Positions 1 to 9,385 are shown, counted from the stretch's first letter. The stretch: 64,000 bases of DNA from Chitinophaga niabensis (GCF_900129465.1 NZ_FSRA01000002.1:1488001-1552000), one strand, 5' to 3'. Numbers and translations are program-made. The notes: a model not told the origin generated them from the sequence alone.

Positions 1-725
1 ATTGTATCAATGTCCATTTTATCAAAGATCAGGGCCAGCTCGTTTATGAAACTGATATTGATATCCCTTTGTGCATTTTCGATGGCCTTGGAAGCTTCCG
101 CTACCTTAATGCTTGGGGCCAGGTGTGTGCCGGCAGTAATGATACTTTCATACAGCTTATTCACTACCTGGGCAGCCTGGGGATTGGAACCGGAGGTCAC
201 CTTTTTGATCTTTGTAAGGGTATTTACTTTGTCTCCCGGATTGATCCTTTCGGGAGAATATCCGCAGAAGAAGTCCTGGTTTAGTTTCAGTCCTGAAATA
301 CCTTCCAGGATGGGTACGCACTCTTCTTCTGTGCAGCCGGGATAAACCGTGGATTCGTAAATAACAATATCGTTTTTCTTGAGCACTTTCCCCAGCATTG
401 CCGTGGCTTTCCGAAGCGGGCCAAGGTTGGGTGCTTTGAACTGATCTATTGGGGTAGGAACGGTAACAATATAAATATTACAATTCCCAAGTAATGTTTC
501 ATCTGAGGAAAAGCTCAATCCGTTGTAGTTATCAGCAGGGGCCAGCACCAGTTTGAGTGCATCCAGGTTTGCTTCCCTGGTGTGATCTTCTCCTTTGATC
601 AACTCGGATATTCGCTGTTCATCAATATCAAATCCAAGAACGGTGTATTTTTTCCCAAACTCAATAGCTAATGGCAAACCAACATAGCCTAATCCTATAA
701 CCGCAATTTTATATGGGGGATGCAT
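1..725 (-). CDS. Nucleotide-sugar dehydrogenase (UDP-GalNAcA/GlcNAcA type), C-terminus cut off
   Basis: Oxidises the C6 hydroxyl of a UDP-sugar to a carboxylate with NAD, supplying uronic acids for surface polysaccharide. About 241 residues are visible, read from an ATG at 725 on the minus strand; the 3' end lies outside the window. The N-terminus carries the Rossmann motif IAVIGLGYVGLPLA, then IVTVPTPID, YESTVYPGCTEEECVP (typical of the TviB/WbpO branch), GYSPERINPGD and, near the edge, KAIENAQRDINISFINE. Complete family members have about 420-430 residues and a catalytic Cys further downstream, not visible here. It is the last of three minus-strand genes with Wzz and Wza homologues upstream, which supports an exopolysaccharide or capsule role. 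The family is certain; the exact sugar is not. Confidence 0.93.
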   Translation of the reverse strand, partial: MHPPYKIAVIGLGYVGLPLAIEFGKKYTVLGFDIDEQRISELIKGEDHTREANLDALKLVLAPADNYNGLSFSSDETLLGNCNIYIVTVPTPIDQFKAPNLGPLRKATAMLGKVLKKNDIVIYESTVYPGCTEEECVPILEGISGLKLNQDFFCGYSPERINPGDKVNTLTKIKKVTSGSNPQAAQVVNKLYESIITAGTHLAPSIKVAEASKAIENAQRDINISFINELALIFDKMDIDT

Positions 726-743
726 GATATTCAATTGTTGAGA

Positions 744-1787
744 TTAAGCCATAATTTCCCTATAGAATTTTCGAACAATCAACCAAATCAGAATAAAGAA
801 GCCTGCGAGAAAGCCTCCAATAAATGCCCCTTTTAAAAAGCCCATCTTTTTGACAGGCAGCGGTAGTATTGGCTTATCGATAATTTGAATGATGGGTGTT
901 TCCTGCGCCATAGACATTTTGGATATTTCCAGGTTCTTTACTACTTCCCCATACATGGTTTGCAGCACTACTTTGTCCCTGGTTTCTAATTCCAATCCTA
1001 CGGTGGCCACTTTTCTGGCGGGATTCAGATTGAGGTCCTGCGAAGCGGCGGCGGCATATGTTTTTCTGTTCAAAAGCAATTCAAGTGAATCGGCTTTTAG
1101 CTGTAGCTTGTCAACATTGATTTTACTGCGTTTAGTTTTTGTTTCCACGTAAAAATCAGTTGCTTCTTTCACCAGCTTGTCTGTGAAGGCCTTTGCAAAC
1201 AGCTCATCTGGTCCAATATAACTGACGGCAATAAAAGACAGTTTTTTATCCGGTTTGTTGACATTCAGGTTGTTTGTTATGATCTCCCGGTAAAGCATAA
1301 AAAGCACACTGTCCTGCGCAATAGAAAATGCTTCTCTTTGTTGCGCGAGCGGGAAAGTTATATTTTTAAGGAGGGGGTATTTATCCTTCCTTTTTAACCA
1401 TACTTCAGATTGCATGTAATAGTCTGCCATGCTTTGCCCTTTGGTAAAGGGCGCCAGGAGTGTTTTTTCCACCATCAGGCGGGATTTCAGGAATTCTATG
1501 ATGTTTTCCCCCGCAAATACTCCGCTGTTTCCGCCACCTCCAAGGTCTACACCAAACTGACTGGCCAATCCTGCATAAGCACCTAAAGGACTGGTTTTTC
1601 CTTCTTCCAGCACAAACGTGAGGTCAGCAACGTATTTTGGCTGTTTAAAATAAGCGTAAGTAAATCCCATGGCAGCTCCCAGTATTCCGAATAAAACAAT
1701 CACCTTCCATTGTTTTATTAAATATACTATCCACTCCGTCAGCTTCTGTATAAGATCTTTTAAGGATATGTTGGTATTGTTGTTCAA
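744..1787 (-). CDS. Wzz/Wzc-type chain-length determinant (polysaccharide co-polymerase)
   Basis: Inner-membrane protein that controls polymer length and export in Wzy-dependent polysaccharide assembly. Its 347 residues have the expected plan: a short cytoplasmic N-terminus, a first membrane segment near residues 28-46 ending in a YFKQPKYVADLTF stretch, a long periplasmic helical region, and a second membrane segment near 315-337 preceded by the Pro-rich IIDKPILPLPVKK. There is no C-terminal tyrosine-kinase domain, so it is the short Wzz-like form. It lies about 40 bp downstream of the Wza-like exporter gene and 18 bp upstream of the nucleotide-sugar dehydrogenase, consistent with one operon. 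Confidence 0.9.
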   Translation of the reverse strand: MNNNTNISLKDLIQKLTEWIVYLIKQWKVIVLFGILGAAMGFTYAYFKQPKYVADLTFVLEEGKTSPLGAYAGLASQFGVDLGGGGNSGVFAGENIIEFLKSRLMVEKTLLAPFTKGQSMADYYMQSEVWLKRKDKYPLLKNITFPLAQQREAFSIAQDSVLFMLYREIITNNLNVNKPDKKLSFIAVSYIGPDELFAKAFTDKLVKEATDFYVETKTKRSKINVDKLQLKADSLELLLNRKTYAAAASQDLNLNPARKVATVGLELETRDKVVLQTMYGEVVKNLEISKMSMAQETPIIQIIDKPILPLPVKKMGFLKGAFIGGFLAGFFILIWLIVRKFYREIMA

Positions 1788-1826
1788 TCAGAATGCTTTT
1801 TAAAATTGTGTGACAAGGGAACTGCG

Positions 1827-4274
1827 TTATTTGATCTTATCCAATACGGTAACAATGATCAGTGCCAATGAGGCGATGCCGGTAGTAATACCTAAGGCTT
1901 CCTGTCCGGACAGGCCTCTGCTTTCTTTCTTAGCAGGAACGTATATCTCAGCACCAGGTTTTACTTTAGGATACCTGTTAAAGAACAACACTTTCCTGGT
2001 GCTTTTCACTTCTCCATTCGCATAAACTATATAACTTCTTCTTTTCAATGCTCCGTTGGTGAATCCTCCGGCGCCATTGATGTATTCTCTGAATCCTATA
2101 TTATTATCGAACCTCACTTTTTTAGGGAAATATACTTCACCAAACAGTTGTACGGTTTGCAATTTCTTCGGGATCTTAATAATGTCGCCTTCTTCCAGCA
2201 ACAGATCAAACTTAGATCCGGGTTGAGCCAGGATCTTTTGGAGGTTAATACCCAGTAATTGTTCTTTCCGGGATACGGCACTTTGCATTTTGGTGATGGC
2301 AGTGCTGTCTTCCATTTTATTATAATAGACCTGTAATTTGCTATCCAGGAAAGCACTATCTGAGGCATTTACAAAAGTTTTCCGTAAAAGCACAGCGCCT
2401 TCTGCATATGCTTCCGGTCTCAGGCCGCCGGCACGCTTCATCACATCAGAGATCTTCTCTCTTTTAGAATTAATGGTGTAAGCGCCGGGGTATACTACTT
2501 CTCCGTCGATTGAAACGGAAGCCTGTTCAGAATAAGTAGGTGATTTCCTTACCACTACTTCATCAAAAGGTTGCAAGGCATATCCGGTCATGGCGCTCAT
2601 ATCAGTTGAGAGGTCGAACTGGGCAACAATAGACGTAGTGCTATCGTTGGGGCTGTATGTTTTACCCCGGATGCGGCGTGAAACCTCTACTCTTTGAAGA
2701 GAGGCGGCATCCCTGAGGCCGCCTGCCATCAGTATGAGATCTTCCAGGTGCAGGCTATCCGCATAATTGAAATAACCGGGAGCATTCACCTGGCCGCTGA
2801 TCTTTACCTGGTAGTCTTCCCTGAGGCCCAGTTTAGAATAGATCACAACACTATCTTCCCGTTGCAAAGCGATTGTTTGTTTGCCGGAAAGTGCGTCCTG
2901 CACATTAAAGCTGCTGCCTGAAGGGGTATAATCTTCTTTCAGGCGGAAGATCACTGCGCGTGAAAGAGAGGCCTCTTCTTTTACGCCGCCGGCTTTTTTG
3001 ATGAGGTCTGCCACCGTCATATTTCCTTCCAGGGCGTATTCCCCTTCATGGAATACGGCACCGGTGATGGTGATACGGTTGGAGTAGCGGTTCAAAACAG
3101 AATCCACAAAGATCTTGTCTCCGGAGCGGAGTTTGAAAGTAGCGATCTGTTCTGCCGGGATGTTCACCACTTCCCGTTCTTTATTATTAATGCGTGTGGC
3201 ACGGAGCATGTCTCTTAAAGACTTGTCTGTGTACCCGCCTGCGAAGTTCAGGATATCCTGCAGGGATTCATTGTCTTTTGCCTCAAAGATGGCAGGGCGT
3301 TTTATTTCTCCTACCAGTTCCACACGGGTTTTATAGGGGTTCACTTTCACAATATCCTGGTCCTGCAATACGATATTATTGGTAAGATCTCCATTGGTGA
3401 GGAAGTCATAGAGGTCGAAACGGGCTATGGGCGCACCGTTTCGGATCACCTGGATATCTCTGAAAGAGCCGTTTTCATTGGGGCCCCCGGAAACGTAAAG
3501 AGCATTGGCTACTGTAGCAAGTGAAGGGAGTGTATAAGAACCCGGGCGGTCAATTTCTCCTATTAATAATACTTTAATGCTCCGGATGGTACCGAGAGAT
3601 ATTTGTACGAATGTATTACCTGATTTTATACCACCATAGATGGTGCCCAGTTGTTTAGTGATGCGGGTAGTTGCTTCTTCCATGGTGAGACCGTTTACAT
3701 ATACAGGTCCCAGGTAGGGGATGCGCACATAACCTTCGGGGCTTACTTTTAATTTATGCTGTACTTCTGAGTAACCGTAAACATCAATCACCAATTCATC
3801 TCCTGCGGCTAAGCGATAATTGGGTGGGGTGGCCATGCGGAGATTGGGTTCGAAAGTAAGGTTCTTGTTGCTGAAAAGTTCTGCACCAAAGATCTTCATC
3901 CTTCTTTTTTCTTCCAGGCTCATGGGTTGAACGTCGCGGGCAGAGATGATGTTTTCGTTATCTACTGTGCGCTCAGTTTCCTCCAGTTTAGCATTTGTGG
4001 GTGTGCCGGTGGTAAATTCTTTCTCCAGGTTCAGCGCACGGATCCGGTCTTTCAGTTTTAATACCTGGTCTGCCGGGATCCCTTTTTGCTGTGCATAAGA
4101 ATCGATCTGATCCAGGGAAACCTTATTCCGCTTCATTTCTGCAACGATCTGACGGACCTGTTCATCGGAAAGGTCGTCCACTTTCATTTGCTGCGCCTTT
4201 TGTAAAGAAGGCACCTGGGCAAATGAACACATACCAATTAGTAAGAAAAATTGAACCAATAATATTTTCTTCAT
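1827..4274 (-). CDS. Wza-like outer-membrane polysaccharide export protein with multiple SLBB domains
   Basis: Forms the outer-membrane portal for capsule/exopolysaccharide. The start is set at 4274, giving about 815 residues; the longer frame to 4331 only adds residues ahead of a good signal peptide (MKKILLVQFFLLIGMCSFAQ). A poly-export domain begins near residue 150 (NYRLAAGDELVIDVYGYSE). It is followed by at least five SLBB-like repeats, recognisable by recurrent V-x-G-E-[IV]-x-x-P-G/A signatures such as LLIGEIDRPGSY, ELVGEIKRPAIF, KISGQVNAPGYF and SIDGEVVYPGAY. The C-terminus ends in a membrane helix (about 790-810). This long form with extra SLBB domains is usual in Bacteroidota and much longer than enteric Wza (about 380 aa). 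First gene of the visible operon. Confidence 0.92.
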   Translation of the reverse strand: MKKILLVQFFLLIGMCSFAQVPSLQKAQQMKVDDLSDEQVRQIVAEMKRNKVSLDQIDSYAQQKGIPADQVLKLKDRIRALNLEKEFTTGTPTNAKLEETERTVDNENIISARDVQPMSLEEKRRMKIFGAELFSNKNLTFEPNLRMATPPNYRLAAGDELVIDVYGYSEVQHKLKVSPEGYVRIPYLGPVYVNGLTMEEATTRITKQLGTIYGGIKSGNTFVQISLGTIRSIKVLLIGEIDRPGSYTLPSLATVANALYVSGGPNENGSFRDIQVIRNGAPIARFDLYDFLTNGDLTNNIVLQDQDIVKVNPYKTRVELVGEIKRPAIFEAKDNESLQDILNFAGGYTDKSLRDMLRATRINNKEREVVNIPAEQIATFKLRSGDKIFVDSVLNRYSNRITITGAVFHEGEYALEGNMTVADLIKKAGGVKEEASLSRAVIFRLKEDYTPSGSSFNVQDALSGKQTIALQREDSVVIYSKLGLREDYQVKISGQVNAPGYFNYADSLHLEDLILMAGGLRDAASLQRVEVSRRIRGKTYSPNDSTTSIVAQFDLSTDMSAMTGYALQPFDEVVVRKSPTYSEQASVSIDGEVVYPGAYTINSKREKISDVMKRAGGLRPEAYAEGAVLLRKTFVNASDSAFLDSKLQVYYNKMEDSTAITKMQSAVSRKEQLLGINLQKILAQPGSKFDLLLEEGDIIKIPKKLQTVQLFGEVYFPKKVRFDNNIGFREYINGAGGFTNGALKRRSYIVYANGEVKSTRKVLFFNRYPKVKPGAEIYVPAKKESRGLSGQEALGITTGIASLALIIVTVLDKIK

Positions 4275-4723
4275 GCAGTAGAAAGCTTTTCTCGGAATGT
4301 TAGGCCACCATCGTAACAAACTCCCTGCCACGCACGGGGTTTGCGTAAAATGATCGGCAAATTTATTAAAAATAACATATAAATGTTAGCCGATTGAAAA
4401 TCAGGTGCATTATACGTACTTAAACTTTTTTTCCAAAAAGTAAATCCGGATGGGTGTTTTTATCGTAAATACCCCTACCGTCTTCAGCAAACATATCCGT
4501 GAACTAACATTTGTTTATATTAATATACATTAATACTTAAACGTTATACGCCCCCGGTTAACCAGTAAATGCAAGCCAATAGAAAACTCCCTTTTTGATG
4601 CTAGTACCTGATTATGAAATTGTTAATCATGTAGAATTTAGCTGTGCAACGAAAAATAATCGTGGAAATTGTTTGGAGTAACGTCTTTTTTTGTTTAAAT
4701 TAGTATAACAAAACTTAAACAAT
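4275..4723. other. Divergent intergenic region between the polysaccharide operon and an ECF sigma gene
   Basis: AT-rich, 449 bp, no convincing ORF. It must hold the promoters of the minus-strand Wza operon and of the plus-strand sigma factor. I see no clean TTG...TAnnTTTG pair and no strong inverted repeat. Confidence 0.5.
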
Positions 4724-5224
4724 ATGTCATCCGCTGAATTTAACACCCTATTGCTCAGCAATGCTGACTTTCTGAAACCGTTTGCCATTACTTTAACCAA
4801 AGATCCCGAATCCGCGAAGGACCTTTACCAGGAAACTATGTTCAGAGCCTTATCCAACCAGGAGAAATACCTTGCCGGCACCAATATCCGGGCCTGGCTG
4901 TACACTATCATGCGGAATATCTTTATTAATAATTACCGGCGAAAATCAAAACAACACCTCTGCTTTGATAATTCTTCCAACGACTTTTTGTTGAACACCC
5001 AGCAGGTAATTATTGGTAACCAGGCAGAAAGCGGGTTACGGGTAAAGGACATCCAAACCTCCGTGCACCATTTGCCGGTTATATTTAAGAAACCGTTTGT
5101 GTTATACCTGGACGGATTTAAGTACTTCGAAATAGCAGATATCCTGGAAGAACCATTGGGCACCATCAAAAGCCGTATCCATTTTGCCCGTAAGATGTTG
5201 AAGGCCCAAGTTTCCCGTTATTAA
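4724..5224 (+). CDS. ECF-type RNA polymerase sigma factor (sigma-70 family)
   Basis: Promoter-specificity subunit of RNA polymerase. Its 166 residues span sigma region 2 (DPESAKDLYQETMFRAL, then NIRAWLYTIMRNIFINNYRR) and region 4 (LDGFKYFEIADILEEPLGTIKSRIHFARKML), the standard two-domain ECF layout. No anti-sigma gene lies next to it: the neighbours are the divergent export operon and idi. This resembles stand-alone ECF factors common in Bacteroidota that are controlled by level rather than by a cognate FecR. Its regulon cannot be deduced here; the divergent polysaccharide operon is one possible target. Confidence 0.92.
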   Translation: MSSAEFNTLLLSNADFLKPFAITLTKDPESAKDLYQETMFRALSNQEKYLAGTNIRAWLYTIMRNIFINNYRRKSKQHLCFDNSSNDFLLNTQQVIIGNQAESGLRVKDIQTSVHHLPVIFKKPFVLYLDGFKYFEIADILEEPLGTIKSRIHFARKMLKAQVSRY

Positions 5225-5368
5225 GAATGTTATAGAGAAATGTAACCCGTTCCTCGTTTTAACCCGTACTCTCCTTTCTACCATCCCTGACCAACGTATG
5301 CCTTTTCCGGGTTTTCCGGCAAAAGGGCGAACTATGTAATTTTTTGAGCGGAATTAAAAAAACGGCTT

Positions 5369-5376
5369 TACTTTTA
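5369..5376 (+). promoter_or_regulatory. Candidate -7 box for idi
   Basis: TACTTTTA matches the Bacteroidota -7 consensus TAnnTTTG at all but the last base. A TTG at 5344-5346 lies 22 bp upstream as a possible -33 element. The box is 23 bp ahead of the idi ATG. Pattern match only. Confidence 0.35.
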
Positions 5377-5398
5377 TGGTCTAACCATTCCTTCCAAA

Positions 5399-5920
5399 AT
5401 GTTACCACCCGTTATTTTGGTGAACGAGCAGGACGAACCTGTTGGCACCATGGAGAAGCTTGAGGCGCATCAGAAAGGTTTATTACATCGTGCATTTTCT
5501 GTTTTTGTGGTGAACAAAAACGGCGAGATGCTGCTGCAGCAAAGGGCGCAGGATAAATATCATTCCGGCGGGCTTTGGACCAATACCTGTTGCAGTCACC
5601 CCCTTCCGGGTGAAGATGACCTGGCTGCTGCGCATCGCAGGCTGATGGAGGAAATGGGTTTTGATTGTGAACTCCGGGAGGTCTTCAGTTTCACTTACCG
5701 GGCAGCGTTTGATAACGGGCTTACGGAACATGAGTTTGACCATGTGTTCTTTGGTACCTATGATGGCGCTGTGTTGCCGGATGCGGCAGAAGTGCAGGCT
5801 ACCCGGTATCTGTCTTTGGATGCTATAAGGCAACTGCTTTTAACGGCGCCGGATACTTTTACGCCCTGGTTCCACCTGGCGTTCCCGAAGATTGCGGCGT
5901 TTATTGAGGAGCAGGGCTAG
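5399..5920 (+). CDS. idi: Isopentenyl-diphosphate delta-isomerase, type I
   Basis: Interconverts isopentenyl and dimethylallyl diphosphate in cytoplasmic isoprenoid synthesis. The 173 residues form a Nudix fold with the type I hallmarks: the catalytic cysteine in TNTCCSHP (residues 61-68), the Nudix-like helix AHRRLMEEMGF (78-88), and the acid/metal-binding EHEFDHV (110-116). Length agrees with bacterial type I enzymes. The start MLPPVILVNEQDEPVG aligns well with the family N-terminus. It stands alone between a sigma factor and an acyltransferase, 45 bp ahead of the latter, with no other isoprenoid genes nearby. Confidence 0.96.
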   Translation: MLPPVILVNEQDEPVGTMEKLEAHQKGLLHRAFSVFVVNKNGEMLLQQRAQDKYHSGGLWTNTCCSHPLPGEDDLAAAHRRLMEEMGFDCELREVFSFTYRAAFDNGLTEHEFDHVFFGTYDGAVLPDAAEVQATRYLSLDAIRQLLLTAPDTFTPWFHLAFPKIAAFIEEQG

Positions 5921-5965
5921 TGGTTCGTTTTTTGCTATTGTTCCTGTGCCATAACCATATCTACT

Positions 5966-7126
5966 ATGTCAATTTCTACGCAAAAAGCCGTTCACCTCTC
6001 CGGCCTGAACGGTTTCCGGGCCTTAGCGGCTACGGGTGTGGTGATCTCCCACATCATCATCAGCGCTATTACTGAATTTGGATTGAACCCCCACATACTT
6101 GGTACGGAACCTAACGGAGAAGCCAAGGGTCTGCAATTGGCGGCCTATGGGGTGACCATTTTCTTTGTACTGAGCGGGTTCCTCATTACTTTCCTGCTGC
6201 TGAAGGAAAAGGAACTGCAGCCGGTGAATATCAAACATTTTTATGTGCGAAGGATCCTGCGGATCTGGCCCTTATATTACTTATACCTGGTGATCTGCCT
6301 GATCGTGATGTTTGCCCTGGCGATGCCCAGGGATTGGACTTCCCTGTCGTTCTACATCTTTATGGTGGCGAATGTTCCCCTGATCGTGAAAGGGATTAAT
6401 ATTCCTTTGCTGCTTGGGCACTACTGGAGCCTGGGCGTGGAAGAGCAGTTCTATGCTTTCTGGCCCTGGATCGCCAGACAGGAGAACTCCCGGTTGCTGA
6501 AATGGGCGGTGGGCTTAACTGGTGGGCTGATCCTGCTGAAAATGGTGTTCTGGTTGATGTCGATCAAATGGGGGATCGATACACCTTATGTTGCTTTGTC
6601 TATCACCCGGTTTCAATGTATGATGATCGGGGCGGTGGGGGCTATCTTCTTTTATATGAATAACGGGCGGCTCATTACCCTGGCCACTAACCTGTTCACG
6701 CAGATCGCCTGCTGGGGTGTAATACTCTTCATTATTGCGAACAGGTTCCATATTGCTTCTGTGCTGGACCATGAGATTGTGAGCGTGGTGACACTTTTTC
6801 TCATTATTGCACAGGTGACCCGTAAGAACAGGATCATCAACCTGGATAATCCGCTTTGTAATTTCCTGGGGAAGATCTCCTTCGGGATCTATGTGTACCA
6901 TATGCTGGTGATCTTTGCGGTGACGAAGGTGTTGGCGTTGCTGCCTGTTGAGAATAGCTGGAAGTATGTATTGCTGACGGTGCTGGTAATGGGCGGGAGT
7001 GTGCTTGTGGCGTATGTTTCCTATCAATTCTTTGAAAAACGGTTCCTGCTGCTGAAGCATAATTACAGTGCAGTGAATAGTTCCGACACGGCGGAAAAAA
7101 CGCCGGAGGTGGTAGTAAGTAAATGA
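5966..7126 (+). CDS. Membrane acyltransferase, acyltransferase family 3 (OafA/YrhL-like)
   Basis: Integral membrane enzyme of the type that transfers O-acetyl or other acyl groups to surface sugars or lipids. Its 386 residues contain about ten membrane helices. The family motifs are present: LNGFRALAATGVVISH with the conserved His29, FFVLSGFLITFLLL, the RRILRIWPLYY loop, and GHYWSLGVEEQFY. The charged tail after about residue 365 looks disordered. It is complete, without the SGNH extension found in some relatives. The acceptor is unknown; the polysaccharide locus at the left edge is a possible client, but the sequence does not prove this. Confidence 0.92.
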   Translation: MSISTQKAVHLSGLNGFRALAATGVVISHIIISAITEFGLNPHILGTEPNGEAKGLQLAAYGVTIFFVLSGFLITFLLLKEKELQPVNIKHFYVRRILRIWPLYYLYLVICLIVMFALAMPRDWTSLSFYIFMVANVPLIVKGINIPLLLGHYWSLGVEEQFYAFWPWIARQENSRLLKWAVGLTGGLILLKMVFWLMSIKWGIDTPYVALSITRFQCMMIGAVGAIFFYMNNGRLITLATNLFTQIACWGVILFIIANRFHIASVLDHEIVSVVTLFLIIAQVTRKNRIINLDNPLCNFLGKISFGIYVYHMLVIFAVTKVLALLPVENSWKYVLLTVLVMGGSVLVAYVSYQFFEKRFLLLKHNYSAVNSSDTAEKTPEVVVSK

Positions 7127-7132
7127 TGCATG

Positions 7133-7825
7133 TTATCCTCCTTTCCGGAAAGTTGCGGCTGCCTGTTTGATGTACAGTAACAGATCATAAGTGGAGGCAT
7201 CTTTCATGAACTGGTAGCTGGGCGGGTGGTGCAGCATGAATTGTTTAAGACTGTCCCCTTCCAGGCCGGAATACCTGTTCACCAGCTCCGGTGTGAAGAA
7301 CTGGGTCACGTATTTTTCCTGTTCATATTCCTGTAAGCGCCGTTTGAAGGTCATTTGTTGTTTGTTGTGCTTCAGCTTCAATGCCCTGTAGAATTGGTGA
7401 ATGTTCAGGGCTATTCCGGGAAAGCCTAATATTACCACCTCCTGGAATTTGGGCCTGCGGAAGTTAAAGTTCTTCCCGTAGTTCTCGCGCAGGGCTATGG
7501 AGTCTGCCCTGTGGGTTTTTTTGACGATTTCCACACCGGCCAGTTGTACGATCTCGCCGGGTAAGTAAATAATTGCCGGTAAGGAAAGGGCGCGGAATGA
7601 AATGGGGATATGGCCCGGCGCTCTGAAAAAAAGTGTATCCAGCGGACCTGCGGAAATGTTGAAGTAGCCGTCCCCGTTAGATACGGTGTATACTTTGGAT
7701 TGAATGTTCTGAATAAATACGCCTGCCAGGGGAAGGGAATCTTTGCCCATGATATTCCCCCGCACGGTTTGTGCTGAAGCGCTGAGCTGAAAGCAGCATA
7801 ATGTTATCAAGAGAAGCCTGTACAT
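7133..7825 (-). CDS. Secreted protein with carboxypeptidase-regulatory-like domain
   Basis: The start is set at 7825 because MYRLLLITLCCFQLSASAQ is a clear signal peptide and the longer frame would overlap the upstream gene. The roughly 230-residue protein has an N-terminal beta-sandwich of the CarboxypepD-regulatory-like type (VRGNIMGKDSLPLAGVFIQNI, about residues 20-95), as found at the start of SusC proteins. A charged helical region follows with no enzymatic motif I recognise. Probably periplasmic or surface-exposed; function unknown. It is the last of three closely packed minus-strand genes and converges on the acyltransferase gene, 6 bp away. Confidence 0.75.
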   Translation of the reverse strand: MYRLLLITLCCFQLSASAQTVRGNIMGKDSLPLAGVFIQNIQSKVYTVSNGDGYFNISAGPLDTLFFRAPGHIPISFRALSLPAIIYLPGEIVQLAGVEIVKKTHRADSIALRENYGKNFNFRRPKFQEVVILGFPGIALNIHQFYRALKLKHNKQQMTFKRRLQEYEQEKYVTQFFTPELVNRYSGLEGDSLKQFMLHHPPSYQFMKDASTYDLLLYIKQAAATFRKGG

Positions 7826-7865
7826 AGGGTATGTACAAGATATTCCCTTTAGTTCTAAGGAAAAG

Positions 7866-8381
7866 TTAATACTTGTCTTTCTCCGCTTTGAGCGCACGGA
7901 TCATTTCAGGATAACCCATGTTCCTGAGCAGGGCGTTGATGGTTTGGGCGATCCGTTTGGCCTTTGTTTCTTCCGTTTTGGCACTGTCTATCCATTTGGA
8001 GAAATAACGCTGGTGACCCGGAGAGAGGGTTTTGAAGAAGGCCATAGCTTTAGGATCGTCTTCCATACAGGCCATGAAATCCGCATTCATGATATACCCG
8101 GCCTTGTCTTCTTCCAACTGCACTTTAACGGAGGCGCCCTGGCGTTTGCCAATGCCTTTGCGCATAGTGGCGTTTACGGCGATAATAAAATCCCCTTCGC
8201 CCATAGGTACCAGTGCCACCTGTTCAATAGGGTAGCTATCCAGGAAGCCTTTTACACGGTAGGACTTTTTAGTATCCGGCTTGATCTTGTTGGCGATGGC
8301 GAAAGGTACTTCGATGATCGTCCAGCCGGTCTTTTCCCCCTGCTGGCCCAGTTTTTTCAGTATGGCGGTGAATTTGATCAT
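7866..8381 (-). CDS. YdeI/OmpD-associated family protein with DUF1905 domain
   Basis: A 171-residue cytoplasmic protein. The N-terminal half (about 1-90) is a DUF1905-like beta-barrel (FTAILKKLGQQGEKTGWTIIEVP; GKRQGASVKVQLEED). The C-terminal half (about 105-165) is a helical YdeI/OmpD-associated segment (LSPGHQRYFSKWIDSAKTEE, TKAKRIAQTINALL). This architecture is common in Bacteroidota, but its biochemical role is not established. Only 2 bp separate it from the lipoprotein gene upstream, so the two are likely co-transcribed. Confidence 0.85.
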   Translation of the reverse strand: MIKFTAILKKLGQQGEKTGWTIIEVPFAIANKIKPDTKKSYRVKGFLDSYPIEQVALVPMGEGDFIIAVNATMRKGIGKRQGASVKVQLEEDKAGYIMNADFMACMEDDPKAMAFFKTLSPGHQRYFSKWIDSAKTEETKAKRIAQTINALLRNMGYPEMIRALKAEKDKY

Positions 8382-8383
8382 AT

Positions 8384-8872
8384 TTAACGACGGTAATAAG
8401 TGGTGGTATCCTGGCGGTAGGCGTAACCTACTTTGCCTTTACGTTTGTCGAACACCCTGTATTCCACAAAACTATCACCTCTTTTTGTATAAATGAGCTG
8501 GCCGGCGAGGTCTATGCTAAAATCTGAGCGGTTGATCTTTTGGGTGTAGATGGGGGTATGGGCGAAGTCTATCACCAGGGAATCCAGGTAGAGATAGGAG
8601 ATGGTGAGGTTGGTAAAGCCGAGTTCGCGCATGCTTTGCATGGCGTTGCGGGTATAATCGCTATAATATTCAAATGATTGCATGTCCTGGGGGAAGAAGC
8701 CTTTTTCTTTCCGGTAGCGTTTAATGGCGTCGGAGAAAGTGATGCTGGGGTGGATCTTTTGCTTTTTCTTCTTTTTATTGAGGGGTGGAACGGTGATGTA
8801 AGTTCCTTCTAATGAGCCACAAGCGCTAAAAAGCATAATAGCGGTGAGGAAAAGTATGGGGAGCTTTTTCAT
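8384..8872 (-). CDS. Hypothetical lipoprotein
   Basis: The 162-residue product begins with a lipoprotein signal peptide ending in LFSAC, with Cys18 as the lipidation site, followed by a Lys-rich stretch (NKKKKKQKI, about 32-40). The remaining 110 residues mix helices and strands (ITFSDAIKRYRKEKGFFPQ; GQLIYTKRGDSFVEYRVFDKRKG) with no domain I recognise. Likely anchored to the periplasmic or outer face of an envelope membrane. First gene of the three-gene minus-strand set. The repeat array starts 45 bp upstream of its ATG. Confidence 0.78.
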   Translation of the reverse strand: MKKLPILFLTAIMLFSACGSLEGTYITVPPLNKKKKKQKIHPSITFSDAIKRYRKEKGFFPQDMQSFEYYSDYTRNAMQSMRELGFTNLTISYLYLDSLVIDFAHTPIYTQKINRSDFSIDLAGQLIYTKRGDSFVEYRVFDKRKGKVGYAYRQDTTTYYRR

Positions 8873-9010
8873 GGGTGCAAATTTAGGGGTTTTTAACCCC
8901 GGCGTGTTATTTTTTCGTTAACAAGGTCATTTTCCATACGTTTACCAGCTAAAAACCGCCATTCGCAAAGTTGTATGAGTGGATGTGAAATGCGTTCCTA
9001 TCTTTGCATC

Positions 9011-9070
9011 GGTTTTTCATAGGATATGGTTAAAAATACTTGAGGGCGCTTTTCTAAGCGCTCTTTTTTT
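9011..9070 (+). ncRNA. Candidate small RNA, array copy 1
   Basis: A perfect TAnnTTTG box (TATCTTTG) lies at 8999-9006. The predicted transcript would start near 9011 and end at the terminator: stem AGGGCGCTT / AAGCGCTCT with TTCT loop, then T7 to 9070. No TTG stands at the usual -33 spacing, so promoter strength is uncertain. About 60 nt; function unknown. Confidence 0.5.
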
Positions 9071-9198
9071 ATGCCTATATATCACTGCACTTGTAAGTTT
9101 TTAGTTAACAACATCAATACCTATACGTTTACCGGAAAAAAGCGACCGTTTACAAAAACGGTTTAGCAAATGTGGTTTGCGTTCCTATCTTTGCATTA

Positions 9199-9258
9199 GG
9201 TTTTTCATAGGATATGGTTAAAAATACTTGAGGGCGCTTTTCTAAGCGCTCTTTTTTT
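9199..9258 (+). ncRNA. Candidate small RNA, array copy 2
   Basis: Same 60-nt core as copy 1. TATCTTTG lies at 9186-9193. Upstream at 9145-9162 is a perfect 7-bp inverted repeat, ACCGTTT-acaa-AAACGGT, not shared in sequence by the other copies. Confidence 0.5.
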
Positions 9259-9385
9259 ATGCCCTATAACACTGCGCTTGTAAATTTTCAGTTAACAACA
9301 TCAATACCTATACGTTTACGGAGTAAAATACATCGTTGGCGAAATGCCGTGTGGTGTTGTGGTTTGCGTGCCTATCTTTGTATCA

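Noticed and set aside
9024..9041. Five-codon mini-ORF (Met-Val-Lys-Asn-Thr) after AGGAT in every array core
   Set aside because: Copy 5 breaks the frame by a one-base deletion, and Bacteroidota rarely depend on such SD sequences; a structured RNA is more likely, though a leader peptide is not strictly excluded.
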